Shown here: in pieces, positions 9,422 to 18,768 of the stretch | How positions within the stretch are numbered: position 1 is the stretch's first letter | How the letters are laid out: each line of letters begins with the position of its first letter | Origin: Maribellus comscasis | GTDB taxonomy: Bacteria > Bacteroidota > Bacteroidia > Bacteroidales > Prolixibacteraceae | DNA length: 64,000 nt | NCBI RefSeq assembly: GCF_009762775.1 | Contig: NZ_CP046401.1 | Location: 3,906,001 to 3,970,000, forward strand | Direction of reading: 5' to 3' | The notes under the pieces: model-generated | The model's database searches: none | What the model saw: the letters and a program-made list of their open reading frames with translations, nothing else | What the model was told of the DNA's origin: nothing | Position numbers and translations under genes: made by a program

Positions 9422-10471
9422 ATGGATAATGAATCTATGCAGATTGAGCAACTGATTATTAAGAAAATTTCAGGGGAACTTAATAAAAGTGAGCAGGCAA
9501 TTTTAGATCAGTGGTTGTCTCAATCTCCGGAAAATAGAAAAGAATTAGATTCGTATAAAAATTTATGGGAACGGTCGGAAAATTTGGTGATGTCCGGATC
9601 CATAAATGTTGAAGGAGCTTTAAAGAAAACGAAAAGGCGAATTCCCGCATTTGGTAATAAAAAACGATATATTGTATACCTCAGACAAGCTGCCGCAGTC
9701 TTGATTTTGTCGATCTTTTTTTCCGGATTGGCATATTATTTTTTTATCAATAAGGAAAATAGAATTGTTGAAGAGGCAATCTATCAGGAAATTAGAACTG
9801 CCTTTGGAACACAATCGCAAATCAATTTGCCCGATGGAACTTTAGTCTGGCTTAATTCCGGAAGCACATTGAAATATCCCGGTTCGTTTTCCGATATGGA
9901 TACAAGAAGTGTTGAGTTAAATGGAGAAGGCTATTTTCAGGTTACCAAAAACTCCCGGAAACCTTTTATCGTGAAAACAACAGATATAAATGTTAAGGTT
10001 CTGGGGACCGAATTTAATGTGTCGGCCTACGACGATTACCATTCCACAACGGTAGCACTTGAAAGAGGGAAAGTAAGTCTGTTTAAAACAGTATCGGGAA
10101 CCGATAAGAATTTGCTGGTGTTAAATCCCAATGAAGTAGCAGAATACGAAAAGACAGAAGGTGAGCTAATCCACCACAAGGAAATTTCACTGGAGAAATA
10201 TGTTGCTTGGAAAGACGGGATGATCGTATTTTTTAATGATCCGATCCAGTCGGTTACACACAAACTTGAAAAATGGTATAATGTTAAAATTGAAATCGGC
10301 GATAGTGAAATCGAAACCTATAGTTTTACAGCAACATTTGTAAACGAACCGTTGGAACAGGTACTTCGGCTTTTAAGCGTTTCTTCTCCAATATCCTATA
10401 AGATCACCCCCGCACAAAAACTTTCTGATAACTCTTACAGTAAACGAATTATAACAATTTTGAAAAAATAA
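9422..10471 (+). CDS. FecR-family anti-sigma factor
   Basis: Inner-membrane anti-sigma factor of 349 residues. The cytoplasmic N-terminus (about 1-85) carries the sigma-binding segment with SGELNKSEQAILDQWL. One transmembrane helix spans about 89-109. The periplasmic part has the FecR domain (about 120-215; LPDGTLVWLNSGSTLKYP is its hallmark) and a C-terminal DUF4974 secretin-like domain (about 265-340; FNDPIQSVTHKLEKWYNVKIEI). It holds the ECF sigma factor until the STN domain of the downstream SusC signals ligand binding. Gene order and spacing match many polysaccharide loci. No oddities seen. Confidence 0.93.
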   Translation: MDNESMQIEQLIIKKISGELNKSEQAILDQWLSQSPENRKELDSYKNLWERSENLVMSGSINVEGALKKTKRRIPAFGNKKRYIVYLRQAAAVLILSIFFSGLAYYFFINKENRIVEEAIYQEIRTAFGTQSQINLPDGTLVWLNSGSTLKYPGSFSDMDTRSVELNGEGYFQVTKNSRKPFIVKTTDINVKVLGTEFNVSAYDDYHSTTVALERGKVSLFKTVSGTDKNLLVLNPNEVAEYEKTEGELIHHKEISLEKYVAWKDGMIVFFNDPIQSVTHKLEKWYNVKIEIGDSEIETYSFTATFVNEPLEQVLRLLSVSSPISYKITPAQKLSDNSYSKRIITILKK

Positions 10472-10506
10472 TACCAATAAAATGAAGCTTATGATTAAAA
10501 CGTAGT

Positions 10507-10542
10507 AGAAAAAACAGGAAAGTGTTGACGCACTTCCCTGTT
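10507..10542 (-). terminator. Minus-strand intrinsic terminator between fecR and susC
   Basis: Read on the minus strand: AACAGGGAAGTG (10542-10531), loop of 6, CACTTTCCTGTT (10524-10513), then a T-run. The stem has 12 pairs including one G-U. On the plus strand that pair would be an A-C mismatch and the hairpin is not followed by a T-run, so the element is oriented against susC transcription. Confidence 0.75.
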
Positions 10543-10596
10543 AAAATTCACCTGAAGTATCAGTTCAGGAAATTATTAATGTGTAATGTAAATACT
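10507..10596 (-). ncRNA. Predicted cis-antisense RNA over the susC leader (DonS-like)
   Basis: A promoter-like box TAAATTTG on the minus strand (10607-10600) overlaps the susC start codon, and a minus-strand terminator ends near 10507. Together they would produce an RNA of about 90 bases complementary to the susC leader. Small antisense RNAs at this position, repressing susC/susD, are known in Bacteroides fragilis (DonS). The length, place and orientation agree; expression is inferred. The -33 element is weak: TTTG is found only 28 bases upstream of the box. Confidence 0.5.
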
Positions 10597-10599
10597 TGA

Positions 10600-10607
10600 C
10601 AAATTTA
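10600..10607 (-). promoter_or_regulatory. Antisense -7 promoter box overlapping the susC start codon
   Basis: CAAATTTA on the plus strand is TAAATTTG on the minus strand, a full TANNTTTG match. Its first T is the complement of the A of the susC ATG. The same geometry occurs at the other two complete susC genes in the window (49081-49088 exact, 43798-43805 seven of eight). Confidence 0.45.
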
Positions 10608-13600
10608 TGAAAAAAGAAGTAAACCTAACGGGCTTCAAAAAGAGGCTCTTAATTAAATTCATTATGACTATGAAACTGGTCGTATTTTTTATATGTTTCT
10701 CTGTGTTAAGTGCTTTTGCAACAGAAACATATTCTCAGAAAACGAAGCTTACCCTCGATTTAAAAAACAGTTCGATTAAGGAAGTATTAAAAGAAATCGA
10801 AAATTCCAGTGAATTTTATTTTTTGTACAACAACAAATTAATTGATGTCGAAAAGAAGGTTGATGTCAATGTAAATAATGAATCGATAACCAATATCATT
10901 GACAAGATTTTTAGTGGGCAGGAGATAGGTTACACAGTTATAGACAGGCAGATAATTATTTCGCCTTTAGAGCTATTACCGGTACAACAGACTGAATCAG
11001 TAATAACAGGAAAGGTTACAAATTCAAATGGCGAATCGATTCCGGGAGTGACGATATTTGTTAAAGGGACCAACAATGGTGTGATTACCAACATTGATGG
11101 AGAATATTCAATACAGAATGTGTCATCCGGTGCAATTATTGTTTTTTCTTTTGTTGGAATGAAAACACAGGAAATAGAAGTCGCCGGAAGGACAACCATT
11201 GATGTTGTAATGGAAGAGGAAACAATAGGCATCGAAGAGGTTGTTGCCATTGGCTACGGAACGGTTAAAAAAAGTGATTTAACTGGTTCTGTTGCAAATA
11301 TAAAAGAAAAAGATCTCGTTGCACTCCCTGCAAACAGCGCATTACAAGCAATGCAGGGAAGAGTTGCAGGAGTGACAATTCAGTCTGTCAATGGAGAACC
11401 GGGCGGAGACTATAAGATCAGGGTACGTGGTGCAACTTCTATTAATGCCAGCAGCAACCCTCTTTTTGTAATAGATGGTTTGGTAGGAGGTTCGATGCCG
11501 CCTCCGGAAGATATAGCATCAATCGAAATTTTAAAAGATGCATCTGCGTCTGCCATTTACGGTTCAAGAGGTGCCAACGGAGTAGTTATGATAACAACAA
11601 AATTAGGTAATGTTGGTAAAATAACCGTTAAGGTAAATAGCTATTACTCATTTCAGGAAGAAATAGGGCGTGTAGAAGTTTTAAATGCACAAGAATTTGT
11701 TGATTATATAAATGACGCCAGAGGGTATGAATTTTATGATCCGGATAATATAACTGTCGATACGGATTGGCAAGATCTGATTTTTCAAAAAGGACATATG
11801 CAGAATCACCAGGTATCGGTTTCCGGAGGGAGTGAAAAGTCACAATATTATATCTCAGGGATTTATAACGATCAAAAAGGAGTAATTAAAACGTCTGCTT
11901 TTAACCGATACTCGTTAACAACCAATCTAAAATTCGACCTGTCAGATTATTTCAGGCTCAATTTCAGCTCATTATTGCAAAGCACAAAAAACGATGGTGT
12001 AATCTCGCAAAGTGGTAATGGTGTTACAAATTCCGGAGTTATTGCTTCATCTCAACGTTTTGATCCCAACCAGGGGATAATTGATGATGATGGTACTTAC
12101 ACAAAAAGCAAAGTGGGTATCGCAGCCTTCGAAAATCCGATGGCTTCCATAGACGGAAGGGACATCGAAAGTATTCGGGATCATATCCAGCTCAATTTGA
12201 AAGCAGAAATCGACGTTACCAAAGGCCTGACTTTCAATTCAACATTCGGAACAATTATCCAAAATACAAGAGATGGTTCATATGCAAACAAAATTTCAAA
12301 TCTAGGAGAGCAATATAATGGGTTGGCCAGAATGAGCCACAGGAGAAACTTTAATTTTCTGACGGAACAATATCTGAATTATAATTTAGCTATTAATGAA
12401 AGAAACAAATTTATTCTCACTGGTGGCTATTCTTATCAATTGTTCAGGAATGAATCATTTTCAGCAGCAAATGCAAGTTTTATTACAGACGCTCTCGGAT
12501 TTTGGAATTTAGGAGTAGGAACAAACCTGCAAATTCCGGAGTCAGGTTACTCCGAGTCGAAAATAGCTTCCTTCTATGGACGCATAAACTATAATTTTGA
12601 TGATCGTTATTTATGCACTTTGTCAAGCCGGTATGACGGAGCCTCTCAATTTAGTGAAGGAAATCAATGGTCGTTTTTCCCATCGGGTGCTTTATCCTGG
12701 AATATGCACAACGAGGAATTTTGGCCCCAAAATGAAATTCTTTCTTCCCTGAAGATAAGAACAAGTTACGGGTTGACCGGAAATCAGGCAATTAGCGCCT
12801 ACCAGTCGTTAGCCAGAATATCTAATTCGTTTTTTGTTTTAAATAATACCAGTGTTAGTTCTGTAAGACCGACATCGATTGCAAACAAAGATTTAACATG
12901 GGAAACAACCTCGCAATTCGACATCGGTGTGGACATTGGATTTCTTAATCGAAGAGTCAATCTTTTGGCAGATTATTACTATAAAAAAACCAAGGATTTA
13001 CTTTTCAGCGTTCCAATCCCGGCATTTTCCGGCTTTCAAAATCGGTTGGAAAACTTGGGCGTCATCGAAAACAAAGGATATGAAATTCAACTTGAATCAA
13101 AAAACCTGGTTGATGATTTTAAATGGTCCACCAGCTTCAACATCTCTTTAAATCGTAATAAAGTAGTAGAGCTACCGGGAGGAGTGGATATTATATATTC
13201 GAGTGCTCCCAGTGCTACCGGGGGAAGTATGGAGACGTCTATTTTGAGGGAGGGAGAACCTGTTGGGTCATTTTACGGATTTATATATGAAGGTGTTTAT
13301 CAGGAAGGAGATACATTTATTCCGGGAGGAGGATTTGAAACGACCTCGGGAGGTGAAAGATTCGCTAATTTAAATGACGACGAAGTTCTTGACAATAACG
13401 ACAGAACAATCATAGGAAATCCAAATCCCAAAGTAATCCTGGGGCTAAATAATGATTTTTCATACAAAGGATTTTCTTTGAATATATTTTTCCAGTCGTA
13501 TTTAGGTGGAGATATGATGAATCTTGTAAAATTGGATCTGGATCGTTTAAGCGGAAATTCAAATGCAACAAAAGATGCTTTAAACAGGTGGACGCCGGAA

Positions 13601-13915
13601 AATACCGTAACGGACGTCCCCAAAGCAGCAGCTGGCAGGGTTTCAAGAGTCTCCTCGAGATTTGTAGAGGATGCTTCTTTCCTGAGATTGAAAAATATTT
13701 CGCTCGCATATGACTTTAGTTCATCGCTACTAAAAAAATTAAAAATAAACAATGCCCGTGTATATGTTAGTGGACAAAACCTTTTAACGTTTACCAACTA
13801 CTCGGGAGTTGATCCGGAAGTAGCATACAAATCGAGTAACGTTAATCTTGGCTTAGATTACGATAGCTACCCATCTACTACTTCATATACAATTGGAATA
13901 AACCTTGAATTTTAA
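10607..13915 (+). CDS. SusC/RagA-family TonB-dependent transporter with STN signalling domain
   Basis: Outer-membrane oligosaccharide importer of 1102 residues. Order of domains: N-terminal extension and signal peptide (to about 44, ending ATETYSQ), STN domain (about 46-119) that contacts the FecR anti-sigma factor, carboxypeptidase-regulatory-like beta domain (about 133-215), TonB-interacting segment with EEVVAIGYG (about 222-231), plug (about 235-345, containing SIEILKDASASAIYGSRGAN) and a 22-strand barrel ending in the typical YTIGINLEF. The STN domain shows regulation by the sigma/FecR pair just upstream. susD follows after 24 bases and forms the lid. The start at 10607 gives a short positively charged extension typical of STN-containing members; an internal ATG at 10664 precedes the hydrophobic segment. 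Confidence 0.95.
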   Translation: MKKEVNLTGFKKRLLIKFIMTMKLVVFFICFSVLSAFATETYSQKTKLTLDLKNSSIKEVLKEIENSSEFYFLYNNKLIDVEKKVDVNVNNESITNIIDKIFSGQEIGYTVIDRQIIISPLELLPVQQTESVITGKVTNSNGESIPGVTIFVKGTNNGVITNIDGEYSIQNVSSGAIIVFSFVGMKTQEIEVAGRTTIDVVMEEETIGIEEVVAIGYGTVKKSDLTGSVANIKEKDLVALPANSALQAMQGRVAGVTIQSVNGEPGGDYKIRVRGATSINASSNPLFVIDGLVGGSMPPPEDIASIEILKDASASAIYGSRGANGVVMITTKLGNVGKITVKVNSYYSFQEEIGRVEVLNAQEFVDYINDARGYEFYDPDNITVDTDWQDLIFQKGHMQNHQVSVSGGSEKSQYYISGIYNDQKGVIKTSAFNRYSLTTNLKFDLSDYFRLNFSSLLQSTKNDGVISQSGNGVTNSGVIASSQRFDPNQGIIDDDGTYTKSKVGIAAFENPMASIDGRDIESIRDHIQLNLKAEIDVTKGLTFNSTFGTIIQNTRDGSYANKISNLGEQYNGLARMSHRRNFNFLTEQYLNYNLAINERNKFILTGGYSYQLFRNESFSAANASFITDALGFWNLGVGTNLQIPESGYSESKIASFYGRINYNFDDRYLCTLSSRYDGASQFSEGNQWSFFPSGALSWNMHNEEFWPQNEILSSLKIRTSYGLTGNQAISAYQSLARISNSFFVLNNTSVSSVRPTSIANKDLTWETTSQFDIGVDIGFLNRRVNLLADYYYKKTKDLLFSVPIPAFSGFQNRLENLGVIENKGYEIQLESKNLVDDFKWSTSFNISLNRNKVVELPGGVDIIYSSAPSATGGSMETSILREGEPVGSFYGFIYEGVYQEGDTFIPGGGFETTSGGERFANLNDDEVLDNNDRTIIGNPNPKVILGLNNDFSYKGFSLNIFFQSYLGGDMMNLVKLDLDRLSGNSNATKDALNRWTPENTVTDVPKAAAGRVSRVSSRFVEDASFLRLKNISLAYDFSSSLLKKLKINNARVYVSGQNLLTFTNYSGVDPEVAYKSSNVNLGLDYDSYPSTTSYTIGINLEF

Positions 13916-13939
13916 AAAGAGAATAATAAAAGAAATGAA

Positions 13940-15448
13940 ATGAAAAAGTTAAACCATATATTACTTATATTTTTTATAACTCTTACATTGGTTGGATGCA
14001 TTGATTTAGAAGAAGATCCAAAGGGTTTAATGGCTCCTGAAGGCTTCTTCGAAACGGCCTCCGATGTGGAGGCTGCAGTTTACGGTGCTTATGCTGAATG
14101 GGTAACTGTTCAGGTTGAAAAATACTACTTCTTGGGGTTAATGCTTCGCAGCGACATGGTAGATATCGGAGACAGAAATACAGATGGTAACAGAATTGCA
14201 CTGAATGAATTTAGCATGGACGCAAAAAACAGTTTAGTAGCAGCCAGCTGGGAGCGTTTGTATCAATCTATTTCGGCAGCAAACACAGCAATACAAGGGG
14301 CCAGAAGCATAGAAGATGAGGCTGCTGTAAAAAATGAGTTAGAGGCTAAAGCCAGATTCATTAGAGCTTTTACCTATTTTCATCTCGTCAGAGCATTTGG
14401 AGATGTTCCTTATCTGGATTCTCCCATTGAAAGCGCAGAAGCTTTTGACGCTGTTGAACGCACACCTTCGGATGAGATATACCAGTATATTATAGATGAC
14501 CTTTTGTTTGCCAAGGAGTATCTTCCTGTAAAAAATTCACCTGATGTTAGAAATATTGGTACCAAGGGAAGTGCTGCTACCGCATTAGCTGAGGTTTACC
14601 TTACATTAGAAAGATATTCGGAAGCTGCAACCGAGGCAAGATATGTTATTGATAATGCTGCTGTATTCGATTATAACCTTGCGACGAATTACCAGGACTT
14701 ATTTAATGCAGAAGTAATAGCTTCACTAAAGGAGCCTATTTTTACCTATGAATTAAAAAATACATTGAACGATGGTAATTATAACCAGGCTGATGGGATG
14801 ATTAATCTGACAAGAATTAGGGATTTGGCGCCCAGAAGTTTATCAGTAGCAGTTCCATCGTTAAAAGTTTATCAGTCGTGGGATGACAGGGATTACCGCA
14901 AAAAAGTATGTTTTGAGGATACTGTTGTTTACAACGGAGTAGTAACCGCTTTGGTGGACGCTGCGGTTAGGGTGCCTCGCCCGCATATTGCGAAATATTT
15001 CCGATATCCGGGACCACAGGAAGCGGGCGACGACCGCTCAAGCGACCATCATTACTGCATGTATCGTTATGCTGATGTATTACTTTTTGCTGCCGAAGCA
15101 ATTGCAGAGTCAGAAGGAGCCACCCCTGAAGCAATTGGATACATTAATCAGATTAGAGCAAGAGCACGTTACAACGGAAGCACAACAACTGATTTTCCGG
15201 CAGATGTACCAACAACAGCTATAAGCACCGATGATTTCATTCAGCTTGTAAGAGAAGAAAGAAGACTGGAGTTTGCTTTTGAGTTCAAAAGGTGGTACGA
15301 CATTAAACGTTGGGGAATAATAAATGAAGCTTTTTTATCCACCGAATCAATGGAACCGCATAACGTTGATTTGAACAGAGATTATTTGTTCCCGATTCCT
15401 CAGACAGAAATCGACGTAACAGATTTTATCCAAAACCCCGGATATTAA
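13940..15448 (+). CDS. SusD/RagB-family glycan-binding lipoprotein
   Basis: Partner lid of the SusC above; 502 residues. Lipobox TLVG-C20 gives a lipid-anchored surface protein. The N-terminal SusD-like segment has DPKGLMAPEGFFETASDVEAAVYGAY, the TPR scaffold includes AKARFIRAFTYFHLVRAFGDVPY, and the C-terminus has RYADVLLFAAEAIAE, INQIRARAR, REERRLEFAFEFKRWYDIKRWG and the ending FPIPQTEID. These are all standard for the family. It begins 24 bases after susC and ends before a strong terminator at 15466, so sigma, FecR, SusC and SusD form the core locus with the sulfatase at 15566 behind the terminator. Ligand unknown. Confidence 0.95.
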   Translation: MKKLNHILLIFFITLTLVGCIDLEEDPKGLMAPEGFFETASDVEAAVYGAYAEWVTVQVEKYYFLGLMLRSDMVDIGDRNTDGNRIALNEFSMDAKNSLVAASWERLYQSISAANTAIQGARSIEDEAAVKNELEAKARFIRAFTYFHLVRAFGDVPYLDSPIESAEAFDAVERTPSDEIYQYIIDDLLFAKEYLPVKNSPDVRNIGTKGSAATALAEVYLTLERYSEAATEARYVIDNAAVFDYNLATNYQDLFNAEVIASLKEPIFTYELKNTLNDGNYNQADGMINLTRIRDLAPRSLSVAVPSLKVYQSWDDRDYRKKVCFEDTVVYNGVVTALVDAAVRVPRPHIAKYFRYPGPQEAGDDRSSDHHYCMYRYADVLLFAAEAIAESEGATPEAIGYINQIRARARYNGSTTTDFPADVPTTAISTDDFIQLVREERRLEFAFEFKRWYDIKRWGIINEAFLSTESMEPHNVDLNRDYLFPIPQTEIDVTDFIQNPGY

Positions 15449-15465
15449 GCGTATCCTTATTAGGA

Positions 15466-15510
15466 AAAATGCATAAGATAACTTAAATCGTCTTATGCAT
15501 TTTCTTTGTT
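15466..15510 (+). terminator. Intrinsic terminator after susD
   Basis: Perfect 13-bp stem (15466-15478 / 15491-15503, core AAAATGCATAAGA), 12-base loop, ending in TTTT then CTTTG. It probably reduces read-through from susC/susD into the sulfatase gene. Confidence 0.85.
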
Positions 15511-15565
15511 AAATTTAGAAGAATTATAGTACTGATTTTAGATTCGAAACCAAAATATTAAAACC

Positions 15566-17017
15566 ATGATGATACGTAATGCTCTCAAATATGTATTTGT
15601 CTGTTTTGGCCTGCTCTTTTCAATGGAAATATCTGCTCAGGAGAAACCCAATGTATTGTTTATCGCCATTGATGATTTAAACGATTGGTCAGGGTGCCAG
15701 CAAAATTTTCCCAATGTTCAAACCCCAAATATTGATCGTTTGGCGTCCAGTGGAATTTTGTTTAATAATGCCCATTGCCAGGCTCCTTTGTGTGGCCCGT
15801 CTAGAGCATCAATAATGACAGGACTTCTTCCAAGTACAACCGGTATTTATGCCATGATTGATGACGACAAAATAAAAGAGTGTAATGAAACGACAAATGA
15901 AGTAATATTTTTACCTGATTACTTTGAGCAATTTGGGTATAAAACGATGGGAATAGGGAAACTTTTTCATTTAGGAGATAAAGCAAAATGTTTCCAGGAA
16001 TATGGTGGGGTGTATGAAATGTTTGGGCCAAAGCCCCAAAAGAGGTTTAAATATGATCCGGCATGGTTTGGTAAACCATCAGGAACATCAACAGATTGGG
16101 GGGCGTATCCGGTTTATGATTCATTAATGCCTGATGATAAGTATGCAAACTGGGCCATCGAACGGTTAAAACAAAAACATGACCAACCCTTTTTTCTTGC
16201 CGTTGGTTTTATTCGTCCGCATGTTCCCTGGTATGTTCCGCAAAAATGGTTTGATCTGTTTTCTGTTGACCAAATGAAAACACCTCCTTTCGATCCGGAT
16301 GATATGAATGATATATCTGAATTTGCAAAACAGGTGATGGACGTTCCTCCGATGCCAACAACAGAATGGGCCATTGAAAATAATTATTGGCAAGAGATTG
16401 TCCAGGCTTATCTGGCTTGTATGGCTTTTACTGATTACCAGGTAGGACGTGTTCTGGATGCATTGGAGAACAGTGAATATAAAAACAATACGATTATTGT
16501 TTTGTGGTCAGATCATGGATATCATTTAGGAGAAAAAAATCGGTTCGCCAAACATTCATTATGGCGGAGGGCAACACACGTTCCGCTTATATTTGCCGGG
16601 CCTGGAATCAAAGTCAGTCAAAAATCAGAAATACCTGCCGGGCTAATTGATATTTATCCCACTTTGGCCGGTTTATGTAAATTGCCACCCAATCCTAAAA
16701 ACGAAGGCGTTGATTTGTTTTCAATTCTTCACGACCCGGTAAAGGCAGCACAAAAATGTGTTATAACGACTTATGGTTTTAAAAACCATTCTGTTTATTG
16801 GGATGATTGGCACTATATTCATTATAAAGACGGAAGTGAGGAATTATATAATTTAAAGAATGATTCAAACGAGTGGGAAAATATAGCGTCTAAGGATGAA
16901 TATTCTGAAATTAAATTGAAAATGAAACAAAAATTACCTGAAGTTAATTTATCTAATGTGCCACAAAGTTCTTATAACATCAACGAATATTTCAGAGAAA
17001 ATTTGAATGATTTATAA
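15566..17017 (+). CDS. Iduronate-2-sulfatase-like S1 sulfatase (Cys-type)
   Basis: Exported sulfatase of 483 residues; signal peptide ends near EISA-Q25. Metal ligands D36-D37 in FIAIDDLNDW, active-site motif C76-G-P-S-R followed by ASIMTG, and the second metal motif SDHGYHLGEKN followed by AKHSLWRRATHVPLIFAGPG. The last stretch is characteristic of the iduronate-2-sulfatase branch, also seen in bacterial enzymes acting on 2-O-sulfated uronic acids or related sugars. It follows susD on the same strand and probably serves the same locus, suggesting a glycosaminoglycan-like or sulfated uronate-containing substrate. Branch assignment is fairly firm, substrate is inference. The gene ends only 6 bases before a convergent tRNA gene. 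Confidence 0.88.
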   Translation: MMIRNALKYVFVCFGLLFSMEISAQEKPNVLFIAIDDLNDWSGCQQNFPNVQTPNIDRLASSGILFNNAHCQAPLCGPSRASIMTGLLPSTTGIYAMIDDDKIKECNETTNEVIFLPDYFEQFGYKTMGIGKLFHLGDKAKCFQEYGGVYEMFGPKPQKRFKYDPAWFGKPSGTSTDWGAYPVYDSLMPDDKYANWAIERLKQKHDQPFFLAVGFIRPHVPWYVPQKWFDLFSVDQMKTPPFDPDDMNDISEFAKQVMDVPPMPTTEWAIENNYWQEIVQAYLACMAFTDYQVGRVLDALENSEYKNNTIIVLWSDHGYHLGEKNRFAKHSLWRRATHVPLIFAGPGIKVSQKSEIPAGLIDIYPTLAGLCKLPPNPKNEGVDLFSILHDPVKAAQKCVITTYGFKNHSVYWDDWHYIHYKDGSEELYNLKNDSNEWENIASKDEYSEIKLKMKQKLPEVNLSNVPQSSYNINEYFRENLNDL

Positions 17018-17023
17018 TGTTTG

Positions 17024-17096
<73 letters not shown>

Positions 17097-17144
17097 ATTA
17101 GTGAAGCAAAATTACAATATTCTTTCTGAGAAAGACATTTTTCA

Positions 17145-18650
17145 CTATAATTTTAGTACAACCGGTTTACTTCGTTCGCTTTCGTTATTTAAACGGTCGA
17201 GTAATGAAATACGAACTTCGTATTTTTTCTTTTTCCGGTTAAGGCGTTCAAATTGATATTCGTCTCCCTTCAAAATTGAAATAAAAGAGTTGGGATCATC
17301 TATATCCAGGTTTGTTCCTTTTTCATTGATATAAATCAGAACTCTTGCAGGAGTGTTCATTTCGTCTTCGGCATCACAAACTTCCCATTTTATTTTTTTG
17401 CCTCTTTTTTTGATTTTTACAACCGGTTGTGGGGGAATACTGTCGAGCCACGGCATGGGTGGTACAAGCGCCGTAGTTTTGTATAAGTGGTTTTTTAAGC
17501 TGTCTTGGAATCCCATTAAATCGCGCAAGAAATGCTTGCTGCTGTAAAATGCGGAACCTCCAATTCCCCTGATTTTCCGAAGTGTTTGTATCTGTTTGGG
17601 CAGTTCCTCGGCCATGGCCCACTCCTTTATTGTTGATGCCGGGTCGCTTTTGTAAACACCATGGCCAATGTACATCGCCCGCTTGTATGCATGGTTTTTC
17701 CACCAGTTGGCAAGCAATTCAAAATCCACCAGGGGGTGACCAATTTGCCAGTACAACTGTGGCAGGCAATAGTCGATCCAACCTTTTTCCTGCCATTTAA
17801 TAATGTTGGCATACAAATGGTCGTAATTGGTTGCACCTGCTTTGGTGTCTGAACCAAGCGGATCATCTGCTTTGTTACGCCATACACCAAAAGGGCTGAT
17901 TCCGAATTTCACCCACGGTTTAACAGCTTTAATGGTGTCGTTGAGCATTTCGATAATAATGTCCACGTTTTCGCGTCGCCAGTCGGCCTTGTTTTCCGGA
18001 AAGAAACCTCGATTGTATGTTTTAAATGAAGTAGTATCAGGAAATTCTTCCGCAAGCGGGTAAGGATAAAAATAGTCGTCAAAATGAATGGCATCCACAT
18101 CGTAGCGTAAAACGATGTCTTTTACAACCGAAGTTACAAACTCGCGTGTTTGTGGCAATCCGGGATCAAAATAGAGTTTATTGCCGTATTTTAAAATCCA
18201 CTCCGGATGTTCAAATGCGATGTGGTTTCCTGCCAGCGGTTCATCTGCTTTTTGTGCAACCCGGTATGGATTTAACCAGGCGTGGAGTTCCATTCCTCGT
18301 TTATGGCATTGGTCGATCCAGAATTTTAAAGGATCATAAAAAGGCTCGGGTGCTTGCCCGGGTATTCCTGAAAGGTAACGCGACCAGGGTTCCAGATTTG
18401 AAGGATAAAATGCATCTGCTGCCGGGCGGACTTGCAGTATTATGGCGTTCATTCCTAAATCCTGATGCAGATTTAAAATATCGGTAATTTCCTTTTTTTG
18501 CTGTTCTGTTGAAAGTCCTGATTTTGACGGCCAGTCAATATTATTTACTGTAGCGACCCAAACAGCCCGGAATTCAAATTTGGGAGAGTAAACCTGGGCC
18601 TCGATAGTATAAACCAGAAAGAAAGTGACAAGAAACAGCAAATATCGCAT
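17145..18650 (-). CDS. Exported GHL10-family glycosidase (DigH/YngK-like)
   Basis: Protein of 501 residues with a signal peptide ending near TIEA-Q19 and a glycosyl-hydrolase-like family 10 TIM barrel (about 25-330). Family landmarks: EFRAVWVATVNNIDWPS near the start, LHAWLNPYRVA, the acidic segment IHFDDYFYPYP, and WISPFGVW-like GISPFGVWR; the C-terminal 100 residues form a fibronectin-like beta domain. In E. coli the related DigH (YddW) cleaves denuded peptidoglycan strands, and Bacillus YngK is another member. Divergent from a sugar kinase and murQ, so a role in peptidoglycan turnover is likely. Glycan catabolism in the neighbouring loci is an alternative. Confidence 0.87.
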   Translation of the reverse strand: MRYLLFLVTFFLVYTIEAQVYSPKFEFRAVWVATVNNIDWPSKSGLSTEQQKKEITDILNLHQDLGMNAIILQVRPAADAFYPSNLEPWSRYLSGIPGQAPEPFYDPLKFWIDQCHKRGMELHAWLNPYRVAQKADEPLAGNHIAFEHPEWILKYGNKLYFDPGLPQTREFVTSVVKDIVLRYDVDAIHFDDYFYPYPLAEEFPDTTSFKTYNRGFFPENKADWRRENVDIIIEMLNDTIKAVKPWVKFGISPFGVWRNKADDPLGSDTKAGATNYDHLYANIIKWQEKGWIDYCLPQLYWQIGHPLVDFELLANWWKNHAYKRAMYIGHGVYKSDPASTIKEWAMAEELPKQIQTLRKIRGIGGSAFYSSKHFLRDLMGFQDSLKNHLYKTTALVPPMPWLDSIPPQPVVKIKKRGKKIKWEVCDAEDEMNTPARVLIYINEKGTNLDIDDPNSFISILKGDEYQFERLNRKKKKYEVRISLLDRLNNESERSKPVVLKL

Positions 18651-18677
18651 TTTGGTAAATTCAATTTTTTAATTTAG

Positions 18678-18685
18678 CAAATGTA
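18678..18685 (-). promoter_or_regulatory. -7 promoter box for the GHL10 gene
   Basis: CAAATGTA on the plus strand reads TACATTTG on the minus strand (TANNTTTG), with a TTTG at 18705-18702 sixteen bases upstream as a possible -33 element. Predicted start near 18674, about 24 bases before the GHL10 start codon. Confidence 0.55.
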
Positions 18686-18756
18686 TACATTACCCAAATA
18701 GCAAAAAACCATTTTACTGATTTCTTAAAATGAAAAGTCTGACACGTTAATTTTTC

Positions 18757-18764
18757 TAATTTTG
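18757..18764 (+). promoter_or_regulatory. -7 promoter box almost touching the kinase start codon
   Basis: TAATTTTG matches TANNTTTG and ends 4 bases before the ATG at 18769. The expected transcription start is around 18768, which would give a leaderless or nearly leaderless mRNA. The start codon cannot lie much further downstream because the phosphate-binding motif D6-S-G-S-T follows at once. Confidence 0.5.
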
Positions 18765-18768
18765 AAGC

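Noticed and set aside
10507..10542. Hairpin read as a plus-strand terminator or attenuator of susC
   Set aside because: No T-run follows on the plus strand and the stem has a mismatch there; the minus-strand reading is better.
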